From NCBI GenBank assembly GCA_017509255.1, contig JAFWQA010000009.1:35073-99072 (forward strand): DNA of 64,000 bases. Reading direction: 5' to 3'. The notes beneath the pieces are model-generated. The model saw only the letters and a program-made list of their open reading frames with translations. It ran no database searches and was not told where the DNA came from. The position numbers and the translations under genes are program-made. Below, one piece after another: positions 1 to 8,879 of the stretch; the first letter of the stretch is position 1, and each line of letters starts with the position of its first letter. Origin of the DNA: Clostridia bacterium (GTDB lineage: Bacteria > Bacillota > Clostridia > Christensenellales > Aristaeellaceae).

Positions 1-406
1 CGCCCGCGAAGCGGCCGAGAAGGCCAAGGTGGACGTGCGCCTGTATACGGTCATCTACAAGGCCATCGAGGATATGGAGCTGGCCATGAAGGGCATGCTG
101 GAGCCGGAGTACCGCGAGGTGCTGCTGGGCCATGCCGAGGTGCGCAACGTGTTCAAGATCACCGGCGCGGGCATCATTGCCGGCTGCTATGTGACGGACG
201 GCAAGGTGCAGCGGAACGCCGGTGTGCGCCTGCTGCGTGACAACGTGGTCGTATTCGAGGGCAAGCTGAGCTCCCTGCGCCATCTGAAGGATGACGTGAA
301 GGAAATGGCTCAGGGCTACGAGTGCGGCATGAGCCTGGAGGGTCACAACGACATCAAGGAAGGCGACGTTGTCGAGTGCTACATTATGGAGGAGATCCCG
401 CGCTAA
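1..406 (+). CDS. infB: Translation initiation factor IF-2, C-terminal end (partial)
   Basis: The reading frame is open from the left edge (first full codon at base 2), so only about the last 135 residues are present. They match the C-terminal domains of IF-2, the GTPase that places initiator tRNA on the 30S subunit. Visible signatures are [20 protein letters not shown], the beta-barrel segment [19 protein letters not shown] and the closing segment around residues [20 protein letters not shown]. The stop codon abuts the rbfA start with no gap, the usual infB-rbfA arrangement, so the two are co-transcribed. The GTPase domain lies outside the window. Confidence 0.96.
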   Translation, partial: AREAAEKAKVDVRLYTVIYKAIEDMELAMKGMLEPEYREVLLGHAEVRNVFKITGAGIIAGCYVTDGKVQRNAGVRLLRDNVVVFEGKLSSLRHLKDDVKEMAQGYECGMSLEGHNDIKEGDVVECYIMEEIPR

Positions 407-790
407 ATGAGCAACAGTTATCAGAGAATTGACAGGATCTCGGAGGAGGTCCGCCGCGAGACGGACGCCATTATCCGGGAGGAGCTGAACGATCCCAGGA
501 TCGGCGGCACCTGGTCCGTGACGCGGGCCGAGGTGACGGGCGACCTGCGCTACGCGAAGATCTACGTGAGCGTACTGGAGGACGACCGGCGCGAAGCCCT
601 GATGGAGGCGCTGAAAAACGCCAAGGGCTTTATCCGCCGGGCGCTGGGCAAGCGCATGATCATCCGCTACGCCCCCGAGCTGATCTTCATCAGCGACAAG
701 AATATCGAATACGGAGTCCATATTGCCAAGGTCCTTGCCGAAACAGGCATCACGGAGGAAAAAACGGACGATGAAGACAAGGAATCCTGA
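407..790 (+). CDS. rbfA: 30S ribosome-binding factor RbfA
   Basis: A 127-residue protein of the usual RbfA length. It carries the single KH-like fold seen in DPRIGGTWSVTRAEVTGDLR and AKIYVSVL. RbfA binds the 30S precursor and helps mature the 5' end of 16S rRNA, and it matters most in the cold. The ATG directly follows the infB stop. Its 3' end overlaps the next gene by 20 bases, so translation is probably coupled. The acidic tail (residues 115-127) is typical of the family. Confidence 0.95.
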   Translation: MSNSYQRIDRISEEVRRETDAIIREELNDPRIGGTWSVTRAEVTGDLRYAKIYVSVLEDDRREALMEALKNAKGFIRRALGKRMIIRYAPELIFISDKNIEYGVHIAKVLAETGITEEKTDDEDKES

Positions 791-1739
791 GGGGATCGCG
801 GAAGCGATCCGGAAGGCCGAGACCGTAGCCGTATGCAGCCATATCTATCCCGACGGGGACACGGTGGGCAGCGCACTGGCCATGCGCCTGGCGCTGCAGG
901 CAATGGGCAAGAAGGTGCAGGTGTTCTGCCAGCACAAGGTTCCGGACAACCTGGCTTTCCTTCCCGGCGCGGCGGAGTTCCGTCGCCCCGAGGAAAACAC
1001 CGATTCCTTTGACCTGCTGCTGGCCGTGGACGTGAGCGACGAGGGCCGGCTGGGGAGCTGCATTGAACTGAAAAAGCGCTGCGCGCACACCGCACAGATC
1101 GACCACCACGGGACGAACCCCGGCTACGCCGAGGTCAACAGCATCGACGGGGCCGCGTCCGCGACCTGCACGATGCTGCGGGACCACCTGAAGGCGCTCG
1201 GGACGGAGCTGACCGCGGACATCGCGGTCTGCCTGTACACGGGCATCAGCACCGACACCGGCAATTTCTCCTTTGACTGCACGGACGCGGAAGCCTTTGA
1301 CGTGATGAGCGACCTGATGAAGACCGGGCTGCCCATCGCGCAGCTGAGCCTGCGCCTTTTCCGCGAGAGGAGCAAGGAGCAGATCCTGCTGCTGGGCAAG
1401 GCCATCGGCAGCCTGGAGTTCCGCGCGGACGGCCGGCTGGCCGTGATGAAGCTGACGAAAAAGGACTTTGAGGACTGCGGCGCGCTGAGCGAGCACGCGG
1501 ACACCCTGGTGAACTACGGGCTGGAAACGACGGGCACGCAGATGGCGCTGCTCGGACGGGAAAGCGACGACGGGAAGATCAAGTTCAGCCTGCGCGCCCG
1601 GGAACCCTACTGCGTGGACGGGATCGCCAAGCGGCTGGGCGGGGGCGGGCATGCCAGAGCCTCCGGCGTATCCATGGAAGGAAGCCTCGGTGAGACCACG
1701 GAAACCGTGGCCGCAGAAATGCTGAAAGGCCTGAACTGA
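771..1739 (+). CDS. nrnA: DHH-family phosphoesterase (NrnA-type nanoRNase / pAp phosphatase)
   Basis: A 322-residue protein with the DHH and DHHA1 domains in order: DGDTVGSA near residue 25, DVSDEGRLG near residue 90, DHHGTNPGY near residue 113, and the DHHA1 glycine motif GGGGHARASG near residue 295. NrnA enzymes degrade 2-5 nt RNAs and dephosphorylate 3'-phosphoadenosine 5'-phosphate with Mn2+. An upstream TTG at 723 is possible, but the ATG at 771 has a GGAGG-like site (near 752-757) and gives the normal N-terminus. The rbfA-nrnA-truB-ribF order is common in Firmicutes. Confidence 0.9.
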   Translation: MKTRNPEGIAEAIRKAETVAVCSHIYPDGDTVGSALAMRLALQAMGKKVQVFCQHKVPDNLAFLPGAAEFRRPEENTDSFDLLLAVDVSDEGRLGSCIELKKRCAHTAQIDHHGTNPGYAEVNSIDGAASATCTMLRDHLKALGTELTADIAVCLYTGISTDTGNFSFDCTDAEAFDVMSDLMKTGLPIAQLSLRLFRERSKEQILLLGKAIGSLEFRADGRLAVMKLTKKDFEDCGALSEHADTLVNYGLETTGTQMALLGRESDDGKIKFSLRAREPYCVDGIAKRLGGGGHARASGVSMEGSLGETTETVAAEMLKGLN

Positions 1740-1747
1740 CAGAAACG

Positions 1748-2662
1748 ATGAACGGATTTATCAATATTATGAAACCGACAGGGATGACGAGCGCGGCCGT
1801 GGTGGGCGTGCTTCGCCGCCTGACGGGGGAAAAGCGCGTCGGCCACGCCGGCACGCTGGATCCGGAAGCCGCGGGAGTGCTGCCGATCATGATCGGCAAG
1901 GCTACGCGGCTGTTTGACTATCTGGTGGACCGGACGAAGGAATACGAGGCGGTGATCGCCTTCGGCAGCAGCACGGATACGCAGGACGCCACCGGCACCG
2001 TGCTGGAGACCGGCGGGAACTATCCGGACCTGGAGACCGCGCGGGAAAAGGCGAAGCTGCTGACCGGCGACATCGTGCAGAAGCCGAGCATGTACAGCGC
2101 CATCAAGGTGGACGGGAAGCCGCTGTACGCCCGCGCGCGGAAGGGCGAGACCGTGGAGGTGCCGGAGCGAATCGTGCGCGTGGACAGCATCGAGATCACC
2201 GGCGAGGAGCCGGAGCACGGCATGCGGATGCGCGTGCGCTGCGGAAAGGGGACCTATATCCGCTCCATCTGCGACGATCTCGGAAAGCTGTGCGGCTGCC
2301 CGGCGCACATGCGATCGCTGACCAGGACGCGGAGCGGGTATTTTACCGCGGAGACCGCGGTGACGCTGGACGGGATCCGCGCGGCGGCCGCGGAGGGCAG
2401 GATCGGCGAATACCTGACCGCGCCGGACGCGCCGCTGGAAGCTATGAGGCGCCTGGACGTGCCGGAGCGGCTGGAAAAGGCCGTGCGCGCCGGAGCGAAG
2501 CTGCCGCTGGAAAAAATGACGAAGGAGCCGCCGGAGGAGGGGGTCCCGCTGCGGATCTATCTGAAGGGAGACTTCTGGGGCATCGGGGAGAGACAGGGGG
2601 AGCACATCGTGTGGAAGGCCCAGATCGCCCCGGAGGAAAAGGAAGAGAAAGAAGAAGCATGA
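1748..2662 (+). CDS. truB: tRNA pseudouridine(55) synthase TruB
   Basis: A 304-residue protein that makes pseudouridine 55 in the T-loop of tRNAs. The catalytic-Asp motif HAGTLDPEAAGVLPI is at residues 37-51. The TruB-type motifs KPSMYSAIKVDGKPLYARAR and GTYIRSICDDLG follow. The C-terminal 60 residues are the variable, PUA-like tail. The gene lies 8 bases after nrnA, and its stop overlaps the ribF start (ATGA), so the block is one operon. Confidence 0.96.
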   Translation: MNGFINIMKPTGMTSAAVVGVLRRLTGEKRVGHAGTLDPEAAGVLPIMIGKATRLFDYLVDRTKEYEAVIAFGSSTDTQDATGTVLETGGNYPDLETAREKAKLLTGDIVQKPSMYSAIKVDGKPLYARARKGETVEVPERIVRVDSIEITGEEPEHGMRMRVRCGKGTYIRSICDDLGKLCGCPAHMRSLTRTRSGYFTAETAVTLDGIRAAAAEGRIGEYLTAPDAPLEAMRRLDVPERLEKAVRAGAKLPLEKMTKEPPEEGVPLRIYLKGDFWGIGERQGEHIVWKAQIAPEEKEEKEEA

Positions 2663-3573
2663 GAGTTATTCGGGACGGAGAACGGACCGGAGCGAGAGTG
2701 ATCGCACTGGGGACCTTTGACGGCGTACACCGCGGCCACGCGGCGCTGCTGGAAAAGGGAAGGGAGTACGCGGAGGCGCATGGGGTCCTGCTGCAGGCCT
2801 GCACATTTGACAGGCATCCGCTGGAGGTGCTTTTTCCCGAGCGTGCCCCGAAGCTGCTGAACACCCTGCCGGAAAAGCTGCGGCGGATGGCCGCGTGCGG
2901 GGCGGACGAGGTCCGCATCCTGCGTTTTGAAAAGCGGACCGCGGAAACGGCGCCGGAGGAATTCCTGCGCATGCTGCGGGAGACCTCGCTGCTGCGCGCG
3001 GTCACGGCCGGCTGGAACTATACCTTCGGCAGGGGCGGCGAGGGAAACGCCGAGCTGCTGCTGGAGGACGGAAAAAAGCACGGGTATGAGGTGCTGATCG
3101 TGCCCCCGGTGAAGACGGAGGACGGCACGGTGATCTCCTCCAGCGAGGTGCGCGGCCTGCTGGCGCAGGGGAACATCACCCGCGCCAACGAGCTGCTGGG
3201 GAGCGAATACAGCCTGACGGGCACCGTGGTGAACGGCAAGCAGATGGGGAGCCGGATCGGCTTTCCCACGGCGAACGTGCGGGTGCCGGAGCGCAAGCTG
3301 CTGCCCGCCTACGGCGTATACATCTGCGCGGCGGAGACGGACCGGGAGCTGTGGCCCGCCGTGGTCAACATCGGCGTGCAGCCGACGCTGCCGTCCGGCG
3401 GCGTGACGGTGGAGGCGCACATCCTGACGGACAGCCCGGAGCTGTACGGAAGGAAGCTGCGGATCACGCTGAAGGAGCGGCTGCGCGGGGAAAAGAGGTT
3501 CGGGTCCGTGGGGGAGCTGCAGGAGCAGATCGCGGCGGACCGGGAGGCGGCGATCCGCTTCTTCGGCCTGTAA
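2659..3573 (+). CDS. ribF: Bifunctional riboflavin kinase / FAD synthetase
   Basis: A 304-residue protein that converts riboflavin to FMN and then FAD. The N-terminal nucleotidyltransferase carries ALGTFDGVHRGHAALLEKG. The middle holds TVISSSEVRGLL. The C-terminal riboflavin kinase carries GSRIGFPTANV. The ATG at 2659 overlaps the truB stop by four bases. The frame stays open much further upstream inside truB, but that extension is an artefact of high GC. It is the last gene of the block: a sigma-A promoter for glgP starts 33 bases after its stop. Confidence 0.95.
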   Translation: MRVIRDGERTGARVIALGTFDGVHRGHAALLEKGREYAEAHGVLLQACTFDRHPLEVLFPERAPKLLNTLPEKLRRMAACGADEVRILRFEKRTAETAPEEFLRMLRETSLLRAVTAGWNYTFGRGGEGNAELLLEDGKKHGYEVLIVPPVKTEDGTVISSSEVRGLLAQGNITRANELLGSEYSLTGTVVNGKQMGSRIGFPTANVRVPERKLLPAYGVYICAAETDRELWPAVVNIGVQPTLPSGGVTVEAHILTDSPELYGRKLRITLKERLRGEKRFGSVGELQEQIAADREAAIRFFGL

Positions 3574-3605
3574 ACGCCCGTACGGAAACGTTTGCAGGGA
3601 TCATA

Positions 3606-3634
3606 TGGACAGAAAAAGCCAAAGCGTGTATAAT
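3606..3634 (+). promoter_or_regulatory. Sigma-A promoter of glgP
   Basis: TGGACA (3606-3611), a 17-base spacer and TATAAT (3629-3634). Transcription should start near 3641. The leader contains a short stem GTTGAG/CTCAAC (about 3641-3659) and an AAGGAGGA ribosome binding site just before the glgP ATG. Confidence 0.8.
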
Positions 3635-3687
3635 TATTTGGTTGAGACCAAGGCTCAACGCATGGGAAGAATGTAAGGAGGAATACC

Positions 3688-6141
3688 ATGCCCACGACCA
3701 AGTTTGACAAGGAATCCATCAAAAATTCCATCGTAGGCAAGATCCAGCGGTACAACGGGCTGACCATCGAGGAAGCGACGCCCCAGCAGATCTACCGCGC
3801 GGTGGCATTCACCGTACGCGATCAGATCATGCAGAAATACATGAAGGCCCGGGAGGAGAGAAAAACCTCCAAGAAAAAGCGGCTGTACTACCTGTCCGTC
3901 GAGTTCCTGATGGGCCGCGCCATGTACTGCAACATGCTGAACCTGGTATCCACCAAGGAATATACGGAAGCCCTGCAGGAGCTGGGCATCGACATCCAGG
4001 ACGTGCTGAAGGAGGAGCCGGAACCCGGGCTGGGCAACGGCGGCCTCGGACGCCTGGCGGCCTGCTTCCTGGACAGCCTGAGCAGCCTGAACCTGCCGGC
4101 GATGGGCTGCACCATCCGCTACGAATACGGCCTTTTCCGCCAGAAGATCGTGGACGGACAGCAGGTGGAGCTGCCGGACAGCTGGCTGGAAAACGGCAAC
4201 GCATGGGAAGCGCCGGTCATGCAGGATACGTGCGAGATCCACTTCGGCGGGCACGTGGAAGAGATCGAGCTGAACGGACATAAGAAGTACGTGACCAAGG
4301 ATTACTATACCGTGGAAGCGGTGCCCTACGACATGCCCATCGTCGGGTATGACACCGGCAACGTGAACGCTCTGCGGATGTGGTCCGCAAGGAGCCCGAA
4401 GAAGCTGGACCTGAGCAGCTTCGGCGAGGGCCGCTTCGTGCAGGCCAGCGAGGAGATCGAGCTGGCGGAGGCCATCAGCAAGGTGCTGTATCCCGAGGAC
4501 AAGCACTATGAGGGCAAGATGCTGCGGCTGAAGCAGCACTACTTCTTCACCAGCGCCACGCTGCAGTACATCATCAAGGATTACAAGAAGACCTACGGCG
4601 ACGACCTGAGCAAGCTGCCGGAGAAGGTTGTGATCCACATCAACGACACCCATCCCGGCATGGCCATCCCCGAGCTGATGCGCATCCTGATCGACGAGGA
4701 GGGCATGGGCTGGGACGAAGCCAGCAGCATCGTGCAGAGGACGATCGCCTACACCAACCACACCATCATGGCCGAAGCGCTGGAGCGCTGGCCCGTGAAC
4801 ATGGTGCAGCAGCTGCTGCCCCGGGTGTACCAGATCATCTGCGAGATGAACCGCCGCCTGTGCGAGCGGCTGTGGAACCGCTTCCCCGGGGAGTGGGACC
4901 GCATCGCGAACATGGCCATCGTGAGCTATGACAACGTGCACATGGCCAACATGTGCGTGGCGATGAGCTACTCCGTGAACGGCGTGAGCAAGCTGCACGG
5001 CGAGATCCTGAAGGAAGAGACCTTCCACGACTTCAACCTGGTGATGCCCGAGAAGTTCAGCGCCATCACCAACGGCATTACGCACCGCCGCTGGCTGATC
5101 AACTGCAACCCCGAGCTGACCGACCTGATCAACGAGAGCATCGGCACGAAGTGGATCAAGCAGCCGGAGGAGCTGAGCGCGCTGCGCTCCTTTGCAGACG
5201 ACGCCGCCTTCCGCGACCGCTTCGCCGAGATCAAGGAGCATAACAAGGCGCGCCTGGCGAAGCTGCTGAAGGACCGTCAGAACGTGACCGTGGACCCGTC
5301 CTTCATGTTCGACGTGCAGGCCAAGCGGCTGCACGAGTACAAGCGGCAGATGCTGAACGCGCTGCACATCATGGTGCTGTACAACCGCATCGTGAACGAC
5401 GAGAGCTTCACCATGCAGCCCAGGGTGTTCATCTTCGGCGCGAAGGCGAGCCCCGGCTATTACCGCGCGAAGCAGATCATCCGCATGATCTGCGCGCTGA
5501 GCCGGATGATCGAGAAGCATCCGAGAGCCCGGAAGATGCTGCAGGTGGTGTTCCTGGAGAACTACGACGTATCCAGCGCCGAGGTGCTGATCCCCGCCGC
5601 GGAGGTATCCGAGCAGCTGAGCACGGCCAGCAAGGAGGCCAGCGGCACCGGCAACATGAAGTTCATGATGAACGGCGCGGTGACCATCGGCACGATGGAC
5701 GGCGCGAACGTGGAGATCAGCGAGCAGGTCGGCATGGACAACATCTACATCTTCGGCATGCGGGCAGATACCGTGCGGGACATGTACCGCGAGAACAACT
5801 ACAACCCGATGAGCATCTTCGAGACGAACCAGGAGATCCGCCTGGCCATGACGCAGATGATCGACGGCACCCTGATGCCCGAGGCGCCCTCCGCGCTGCA
5901 GGACCTGTATCACAGCCTGCTGCTGGGCGACTGGGGAAGCATGGGCGACAACTACTTCGTGCTGAAGGATTTCGGCTCCTATTCCATGGCCCAGAGGCGC
6001 CTGGAGAAGGACTACGGGAACCGGAAGAAGTGGCTGAAGATGGCGGTGACCAATACCGCCATGTCCGGCATCTTCTCCTCCGACCGGACCATCCGCGAAT
6101 ACAACGACACCATCTGGCACCTGGAGCCGATGGAGTTCTGA
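3688..6141 (+). CDS. glgP: Glycogen/starch/alpha-glucan phosphorylase
   Basis: An 817-residue GT35 phosphorylase that releases glucose 1-phosphate from alpha-1,4-glucans. Full family length is present. It has the N-terminal YYLSVEFLMGRAMYCNML and GNGGLGRLAACFLDSL motifs, and the PLP-lysine motif EASGTGNMKFMMNGAVTIG around residue 655. It has its own promoter and a strong terminator, so it is a single-gene unit; no other glycogen gene is nearby. The large opposite-strand frame over this gene is a GC artefact. Confidence 0.97.
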   Translation: MPTTKFDKESIKNSIVGKIQRYNGLTIEEATPQQIYRAVAFTVRDQIMQKYMKAREERKTSKKKRLYYLSVEFLMGRAMYCNMLNLVSTKEYTEALQELGIDIQDVLKEEPEPGLGNGGLGRLAACFLDSLSSLNLPAMGCTIRYEYGLFRQKIVDGQQVELPDSWLENGNAWEAPVMQDTCEIHFGGHVEEIELNGHKKYVTKDYYTVEAVPYDMPIVGYDTGNVNALRMWSARSPKKLDLSSFGEGRFVQASEEIELAEAISKVLYPEDKHYEGKMLRLKQHYFFTSATLQYIIKDYKKTYGDDLSKLPEKVVIHINDTHPGMAIPELMRILIDEEGMGWDEASSIVQRTIAYTNHTIMAEALERWPVNMVQQLLPRVYQIICEMNRRLCERLWNRFPGEWDRIANMAIVSYDNVHMANMCVAMSYSVNGVSKLHGEILKEETFHDFNLVMPEKFSAITNGITHRRWLINCNPELTDLINESIGTKWIKQPEELSALRSFADDAAFRDRFAEIKEHNKARLAKLLKDRQNVTVDPSFMFDVQAKRLHEYKRQMLNALHIMVLYNRIVNDESFTMQPRVFIFGAKASPGYYRAKQIIRMICALSRMIEKHPRARKMLQVVFLENYDVSSAEVLIPAAEVSEQLSTASKEASGTGNMKFMMNGAVTIGTMDGANVEISEQVGMDNIYIFGMRADTVRDMYRENNYNPMSIFETNQEIRLAMTQMIDGTLMPEAPSALQDLYHSLLLGDWGSMGDNYFVLKDFGSYSMAQRRLEKDYGNRKKWLKMAVTNTAMSGIFSSDRTIREYNDTIWHLEPMEF

Positions 6142-6150
6142 GAATGACAG

Positions 6151-6185
6151 AAGGCGCTGCGGCGAAAGCCGCAGCGCCTTTTTTG
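6151..6185 (+). terminator. Rho-independent terminator of glgP
   Basis: A 13-bp perfect stem (6151-6163 with 6168-6180), GAAA loop, followed by a T run. It lies just before the convergent SDR gene. Confidence 0.9.
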
Positions 6186-6194
6186 CATCTTTCT

Positions 6195-7028
6195 TCAGTT
6201 CAGCCGGGAGGAAAGCAGCTCCGCGCACCGGTCCCAGAGCAGGGCGGCCGTTTTACCCTCCGGATCCCGGAGGGTGACGCGGAAGGGACGCCGGAAACGG
6301 TATGCCGCGCCGTCCTCAAAGTCCCGGCCGGGAACACCCTCCGCGAGCCGGACGAGGCGCCGGGCGGAGCGCTCCGGGGAAACGGTGAAGAGATATTTCA
6401 GCGGGGAATGGTAGGCCAGGCGGAGAAAGGGATGAGCCTCCGAGGCGAAATTGCTGCGGACGACGCCGGGCTCAAAGGCCGCGGCGTGCAGCCCCCGGCC
6501 GCCGAAGCGGCGGACCAGCTCCCGCGTGAAGAGCACGTTTTCCAGCTTGGTATTTCCGTAGGCGTGCAGGGGATCGAAGCGCTTTTCCCCGTTCAGGTCC
6601 TGCAGGTCGAACCGGCCGCCGTACAGCACGGCCGCGATGCTGGAGGTCTGGAGGACCGTGGCGGAGCAGGCGCAGAGCCGGTCCGCCAGCAGATTGGTGA
6701 GCAGGAAGGGAGCAAGAAAATTCACCTGCAGCGTCTGCTCAAAGCCGTCGACAGTGATCAGCCGCTGTTTCATGACGGCGCCGGCGTTGTTGGCCAGGAC
6801 GTCGACGCGGTCATAAGCGCGCAGCTGCCGCGCCAGGCGGACGACGTCATCCAGGCGCGCGTAGTCCGCCGTGTGAAAGGGCATGCCGAGCTCCGCCGCG
6901 AGGGCGGCGGCCGTGGCCGGGCTCCTGCCGACGAGGATGACGCGGTGCCCGCGGGAGACGAGCGCCCGGGCGGCGGCGGCGCCGATGCCGTCGCTGGCGC
7001 CGGTGATGACTACGGTCTTACGGTCCAT
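6195..7028 (-). CDS. SDR-family NAD(P)-dependent oxidoreductase
   Basis: A 277-residue classical short-chain dehydrogenase. It has the cofactor motif TGASDGIG at residues 8-15, NNAGAV near residue 80 and the catalytic YGNTK pair near residue 155. The long C-terminal part resembles retinol-dehydrogenase/WWOX-like SDRs that act on hydrophobic alcohols; the substrate is not known. The ATG at 7028 has an AAAGG site nine bases upstream; a GTG at 7046 is less likely. A terminator separates it from kdgK, so it is a separate unit. Confidence 0.85.
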   Translation of the reverse strand: MDRKTVVITGASDGIGAAAARALVSRGHRVILVGRSPATAAALAAELGMPFHTADYARLDDVVRLARQLRAYDRVDVLANNAGAVMKQRLITVDGFEQTLQVNFLAPFLLTNLLADRLCACSATVLQTSSIAAVLYGGRFDLQDLNGEKRFDPLHAYGNTKLENVLFTRELVRRFGGRGLHAAAFEPGVVRSNFASEAHPFLRLAYHSPLKYLFTVSPERSARRLVRLAEGVPGRDFEDGAAYRFRRPFRVTLRDPEGKTAALLWDRCAELLSSRLN

Positions 7029-7050
7029 GGGTGAATTCCTTTCCACAGAG

Positions 7051-7087
7051 AAAAACCCGGGGGCGCGAAGCGCCGCCCGGGAAAAAA
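7051..7087 (-). terminator. Terminator of the lacI-uxaC-kdgA-kdgK operon
   Basis: On the minus strand a CCCGGG-rich stem with a TTCG-type loop is followed by TTTTT (plus-strand A run 7051-7055). It sits between kdgK and the SDR gene. Confidence 0.8.
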
Positions 7088-7097
7088 GGAGACGGGA

Positions 7098-8198
7098 TCA
7101 GCGGTTGACGCGGGCGCCGGCTCCGCCGACGACCTTCTGCACCTCGTCCAGGGAGGCCATGCTGGTGTCGCCGGGGGTGGTCATGGCGAGCGCGCCGTGG
7201 GCCGCGCCGTAGTTGACGGCGGTCTCGGGATCCAGGCCCTCCATCAGGCCGTAGACCAGGCCGGAGGCGAAGGAGTCGCCGCCGCCGACGCGGTCCAGGA
7301 TCTCCAGCGCCGGATACTCTTTGGAGTGATAGATCTTGCCGTCCGCCCAGAGGATGGCGCGCCAGTCGTTGACGGTGGCGGTGCGCACGGTGCGCAGGGT
7401 GGTGGCGATGGCCTTGAAGTTCGGATAGATCTCCGCCGCGTGGGCGATCATCTTGAAGTAGCCTTCCTCATTGAGCTCCTTCAGGTTGGCGTCGTTGCCC
7501 TCGATCTCCAGGCCGAGGCAGGCGGTGAAGTCCTCCTCATTGCCGATCATGACGTCCACATAGGGAGCGATGGCCTTGTTGACCTCGCGGGCCTTTTCCA
7601 GGCCGCCGATGGCGCTCCACATGGAGGGGCGGTAGTTCAGGTCATAGGAGACGACGGTGCCGTACTTCTTGGCGGTCTTGATGGCCTCCAGCACGGTCTC
7701 GCAGGACTGCTCGGACAGGGCAGCGTAGATGCCGCCGGTGTGGAACCAGCGGGCGCCGAGCTTGCCGAAGACGTAGTCAAAATCGAAATCCTCGGGCCTG
7801 GCCTTGGAAATGGCGGTGTTGGCGCGGTCGGAGCAGCCGACGGCGCCGCGGATGCCGAAGCCGCGTTCGGTGAAGTTCAGGCCGTTGCGGCAGACGCGGC
7901 CGATGCCGTCCGTCTTCATCTTATAGATCAGGGAGGTGTCCACGCCGCCCTGCAGGATCAGGTCCTCCAGCAGCTTGCCGATCTCGTTGTCGGCAAAGGC
8001 GGTCATGACGGCGGTGCGCTTGCCGAAGCAGCGGCGCAGGCCGCGGACCACATTGTATTCACCGCCGCCTTCCCAGACGCGGAAGGAACGGGCGGTACGG
8101 ATCCGGCCCTCGCCGGGATCCAGACGGAGCATGACTTCCCCCAGGGCAACGGCGTCGTAGCGGCATTCCTCAGCGGGGCGCAGATTCAGAAGAGCCAT
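7098..8198 (-). CDS. kdgK: 2-keto-3-deoxygluconate kinase (PfkB family)
   Basis: A 366-residue ribokinase-family sugar kinase. The N-terminal substrate region contains GGGEYNVVRGLRRCFGK, and the C-terminal anion-hole motif is GGGDSFASGLVYGL, with the catalytic Asp near residue 300. In context it phosphorylates KDG from the galacturonate and Kdu branches to KDPG, the substrate of the adjacent kdgA product. The chosen ATG at 8198 follows an excellent AAGGAGGA (8205-8212); the open frame to 8219 would place that site inside the gene. It is the last gene of the minus-strand operon, 28 bases after kdgA. Confidence 0.9.
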   Translation of the reverse strand: MALLNLRPAEECRYDAVALGEVMLRLDPGEGRIRTARSFRVWEGGGEYNVVRGLRRCFGKRTAVMTAFADNEIGKLLEDLILQGGVDTSLIYKMKTDGIGRVCRNGLNFTERGFGIRGAVGCSDRANTAISKARPEDFDFDYVFGKLGARWFHTGGIYAALSEQSCETVLEAIKTAKKYGTVVSYDLNYRPSMWSAIGGLEKAREVNKAIAPYVDVMIGNEEDFTACLGLEIEGNDANLKELNEEGYFKMIAHAAEIYPNFKAIATTLRTVRTATVNDWRAILWADGKIYHSKEYPALEILDRVGGGDSFASGLVYGLMEGLDPETAVNYGAAHGALAMTTPGDTSMASLDEVQKVVGGAGARVNR

Positions 8199-8226
8199 AG
8201 TAATATCCTCCTTATTCATTAACAGA

Positions 8227-8865
8227 TCAGCCGCGGATCTCCTTCACGATGGCGGCAGCTTCCCGGACGAGGTCCGTGATCTTCGCGAAATCACCGGCCT
8301 GCACCAGATCCTTTTTGACCATCCAGCTTCCGCCGCAGGCCAGGATCTTGTTATAGGCCAGGTAGTCCCGGACGTTCCTGGCGTTGATGCCGCCGGTGGG
8401 CATGAAGCTGACGCCGGTGTAGGGCGCCGCCATGGCCTTGATCATGGCCAGGCCGCCCGCCTGCTCGGCCGGGAAGAACTTGACCGCGTCCAGGCCGAAG
8501 GACAGCGCCTGCTCTACCTCACTGGGGGTGGCGGTGCCGGGGCAGACCGGATAGCCCTTTTCGATACAGTGGGCGACCACTTTGGGGTTGAGGCCGGGGG
8601 AGACGATGAACTTCGCGCCCGCGGCGACCGCGCGGTCCGCCTGCTCCACCGTCAGCACGGTGCCCGCGCCGACGAGCAGGTCCGGGAATTCCTGACTCAT
8701 GAGCCGGATGGCTTCCTCCGCGGCGGCGGTGCGGAAGGTGACCTCCGCGCAGGGCAGGCCGCCGTCGATGAGCGCCCTGGCCAGCGGGACGGCGTCCTTC
8801 GCGTTATCCAGGACGACGACCGGAACGATGCCGATTTTGGAAAGCTTCTGAAATACCTGATCCAT
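8227..8865 (-). CDS. kdgA: KDPG/KHG aldolase
   Basis: A 212-residue class I aldolase that splits 2-keto-3-deoxy-6-phosphogluconate into pyruvate and glyceraldehyde 3-phosphate. Motifs visible are AGTVLTVEQADRAVAAGA, FIVSPGLNPKVV, the Schiff-base lysine in AVKFFPAEQAGG (near residue 135) and FMPTGGI. Length is normal for Eda. Its ribosome binding site lies next to the uxaC stop, 14 bases away, so the two are probably coupled. It completes the lower galacturonate pathway with kdgK. Confidence 0.95.
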   Translation of the reverse strand: MDQVFQKLSKIGIVPVVVLDNAKDAVPLARALIDGGLPCAEVTFRTAAAEEAIRLMSQEFPDLLVGAGTVLTVEQADRAVAAGAKFIVSPGLNPKVVAHCIEKGYPVCPGTATPSEVEQALSFGLDAVKFFPAEQAGGLAMIKAMAAPYTGVSFMPTGGINARNVRDYLAYNKILACGGSWMVKKDLVQAGDFAKITDLVREAAAIVKEIRG

Positions 8866-8879
8866 ACTGATTTCCTCCC

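Noticed and set aside
3655-6228. An 857-residue minus-strand open frame across glgP.
   Set aside because: It is the antisense of a perfect glycogen phosphorylase gene. The composition (His/Val/Leu/Gln-rich, no motifs) is the usual product of high-GC codon use read backwards.
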